Assembly (NCBI GenBank): GCA_900319885.1
Contig: ONQH01000004.1
Coordinates: 1 to 14,613, forward strand
Direction of reading: 5' to 3'
DNA from: Candidatus Avelusimicrobium ruminicola
GTDB taxonomy: Bacteria; Elusimicrobiota; Elusimicrobia; Elusimicrobiales; Elusimicrobiaceae
DNA: 14,613 bases
The notes beneath the pieces were generated by a model that was not told the origin of the DNA, did no database searches, and saw nothing but the letters and a program-made list of their open reading frames with translations. Position 1 is the first letter of the stretch, and each line of letters opens with the position of its first letter. Of this stretch, positions 13,974 to 14,613 are shown in pieces. The position numbers and the translations under genes were made by a program.

Positions 13974-14613
13974 CTTTTTTAGTCGTTATCGCCCATTACA
14001 ATCACGCGGGAACGCTACGCCAAGTGGCGCAAAAATGCCGCGCCGTGTGGCCGCATGTGTTGGTGGTGGATGACGGGAGTGATATTTCCCCGAAAGAATT
14101 ACTACAAGATGTAGACGTAACGCTACTTTGTCAAACCCCGAATCAAGGCAAGGGAAGTGCTATTTTGGCTGGGGCCGCTTGGGCCCGGACGCACGGGTTT
14201 ACGCATATTATTACAATTGACGCTGACGACCAACACGATCCGCAGGAAATTCCTCTTTTTGTGTCCGCCTCGCAAGCACACCCGCAAGCCATCATCTTAG
14301 GCGTCCGCCAATTTGATGAGCACGTGCCGTTTGGTTCTCGTTTTGGGCGAAAATTTGGCAATTTTTGGGTCCACGTGCAAACAGGCAAACAAGTCCAAGA
14401 TATTCAAAGCGGCTACCGCTGCTACCCGGTAAATGTATTAGAAGTGTTACGTGTCTGGAGCAAACGCTACGCGTTTGAAGTAGAGGTTATTGTACGGGCC
14501 CTTTGGGCGGGTTTTACGGTAGAACCGGTGAACGTATCCGTGCGGTATACAAAAGAGCGTATTTCACATTTCAGCCAGTGGAAGGACAATTTACGCCTGA
14601 CGGTACTAAATAC
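13943..14613 (+). CDS. Family 2 glycosyltransferase, truncated by the window edge
   Basis: 223 residues are visible with no stop before the right edge. The N-terminal GT2 (GT-A) fold is clear: FLVVIAHYNHAGTL (12-25), VVDDGS (41-46), NQGKGSA (67-73) and TIDADDQHDP (91-100), which holds the metal-binding acids. DIQSGYRCYP follows. This is the dolichol-phosphate-mannose-synthase-like subgroup, using a nucleotide sugar at the membrane face. In E. coli-type aryl polyene clusters the corresponding protein (ApeJ) joins a GT2 domain to an acyltransferase domain; whether that is so here cannot be seen. ATG at 13943 or the in-frame ATG at 13934 could be used; both overlap the thioesterase 3' end and neither has a good ribosome binding site. 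Confidence 0.9.
   Translation, partial: METGQIASALTFLVVIAHYNHAGTLRQVAQKCRAVWPHVLVVDDGSDISPKELLQDVDVTLLCQTPNQGKGSAILAGAAWARTHGFTHIITIDADDQHDPQEIPLFVSASQAHPQAIILGVRQFDEHVPFGSRFGRKFGNFWVHVQTGKQVQDIQSGYRCYPVNVLEVLRVWSKRYAFEVEVIVRALWAGFTVEPVNVSVRYTKERISHFSQWKDNLRLTVLN

Overview
The window looks like a chromosomal piece of a Gram-negative (diderm) bacterium of intermediate GC. The signs of two membranes are two lipoproteins with clear lipoboxes, a LolA-like periplasmic carrier, an RND/MMPL exporter and Sec signal peptides. Strong AAGGAG-type ribosome binding sites occur, but two genes have a promoter -10 box only six bases before their ATG. The overall style (MoxR/Bat operon, an exported receiver-like protein, an aryl-polyene-like operon) made me think of a gut Elusimicrobiota lineage. 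That is an impression from gene style, not something the sequence proves.

Region 1 (1-4741, minus strand) is a five-gene MoxR/Bat-type operon read right to left: a MoxR AAA+ ATPase, a DUF58 protein, a BatD/DUF4381-like membrane protein, BatA and BatB. BatB runs off the left edge. The genes are spaced by at most 17 bp or overlap, and share one visible promoter (4768-4796). MoxR ATPases with VWA/DUF58 partners are generally thought to work as chaperone-like assembly or envelope-stress systems.

Region 2 (4742-6109) is a divergent intergenic region carrying a 17-nt palindrome and a 25-bp-spaced direct repeat. It is followed by one plus-strand gene for an exported protein ending in a degenerate response-regulator receiver domain, then a clear intrinsic terminator (6009-6033) and a promoter (6050-6078).

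Region 3 (6110-14613, plus strand, open at the right edge) is a compact twelve-gene operon resembling proteobacterial aryl polyene (APE) pigment clusters. In order it holds a ketoreductase, a ketosynthase, an acyl carrier protein, a PlsC-type acyltransferase, a lipoprotein, a hotdog dehydratase (ApeP type), a LolA-like carrier, an MMPL exporter, a second lipoprotein, a second hotdog dehydratase (ApeI type), a YbgC-type thioesterase and a family 2 glycosyltransferase (truncated). After the ketosynthase start, nine of ten gene junctions overlap, mostly as ATGA or GTGA, so translation is probably coupled. In the proposed scheme the ketosynthase, ketoreductase, dehydratase pair and carrier protein build a polyene chain. 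The acyltransferase, glycosyltransferase and thioesterase attach or release it, and the exporter, LolA-like protein and lipoproteins carry it to the outer membrane. The starter-unit genes (aromatic ammonia-lyase, AMP ligase), methyltransferase, and extra ketosynthases and carrier protein known from APE clusters are not in the window and may lie to the right.

Most notable are the complementary half active sites of the two dehydratases, the exported receiver-like protein and the two apparently leaderless promoters. No RNA genes, insertion sequences or CRISPR arrays were seen.
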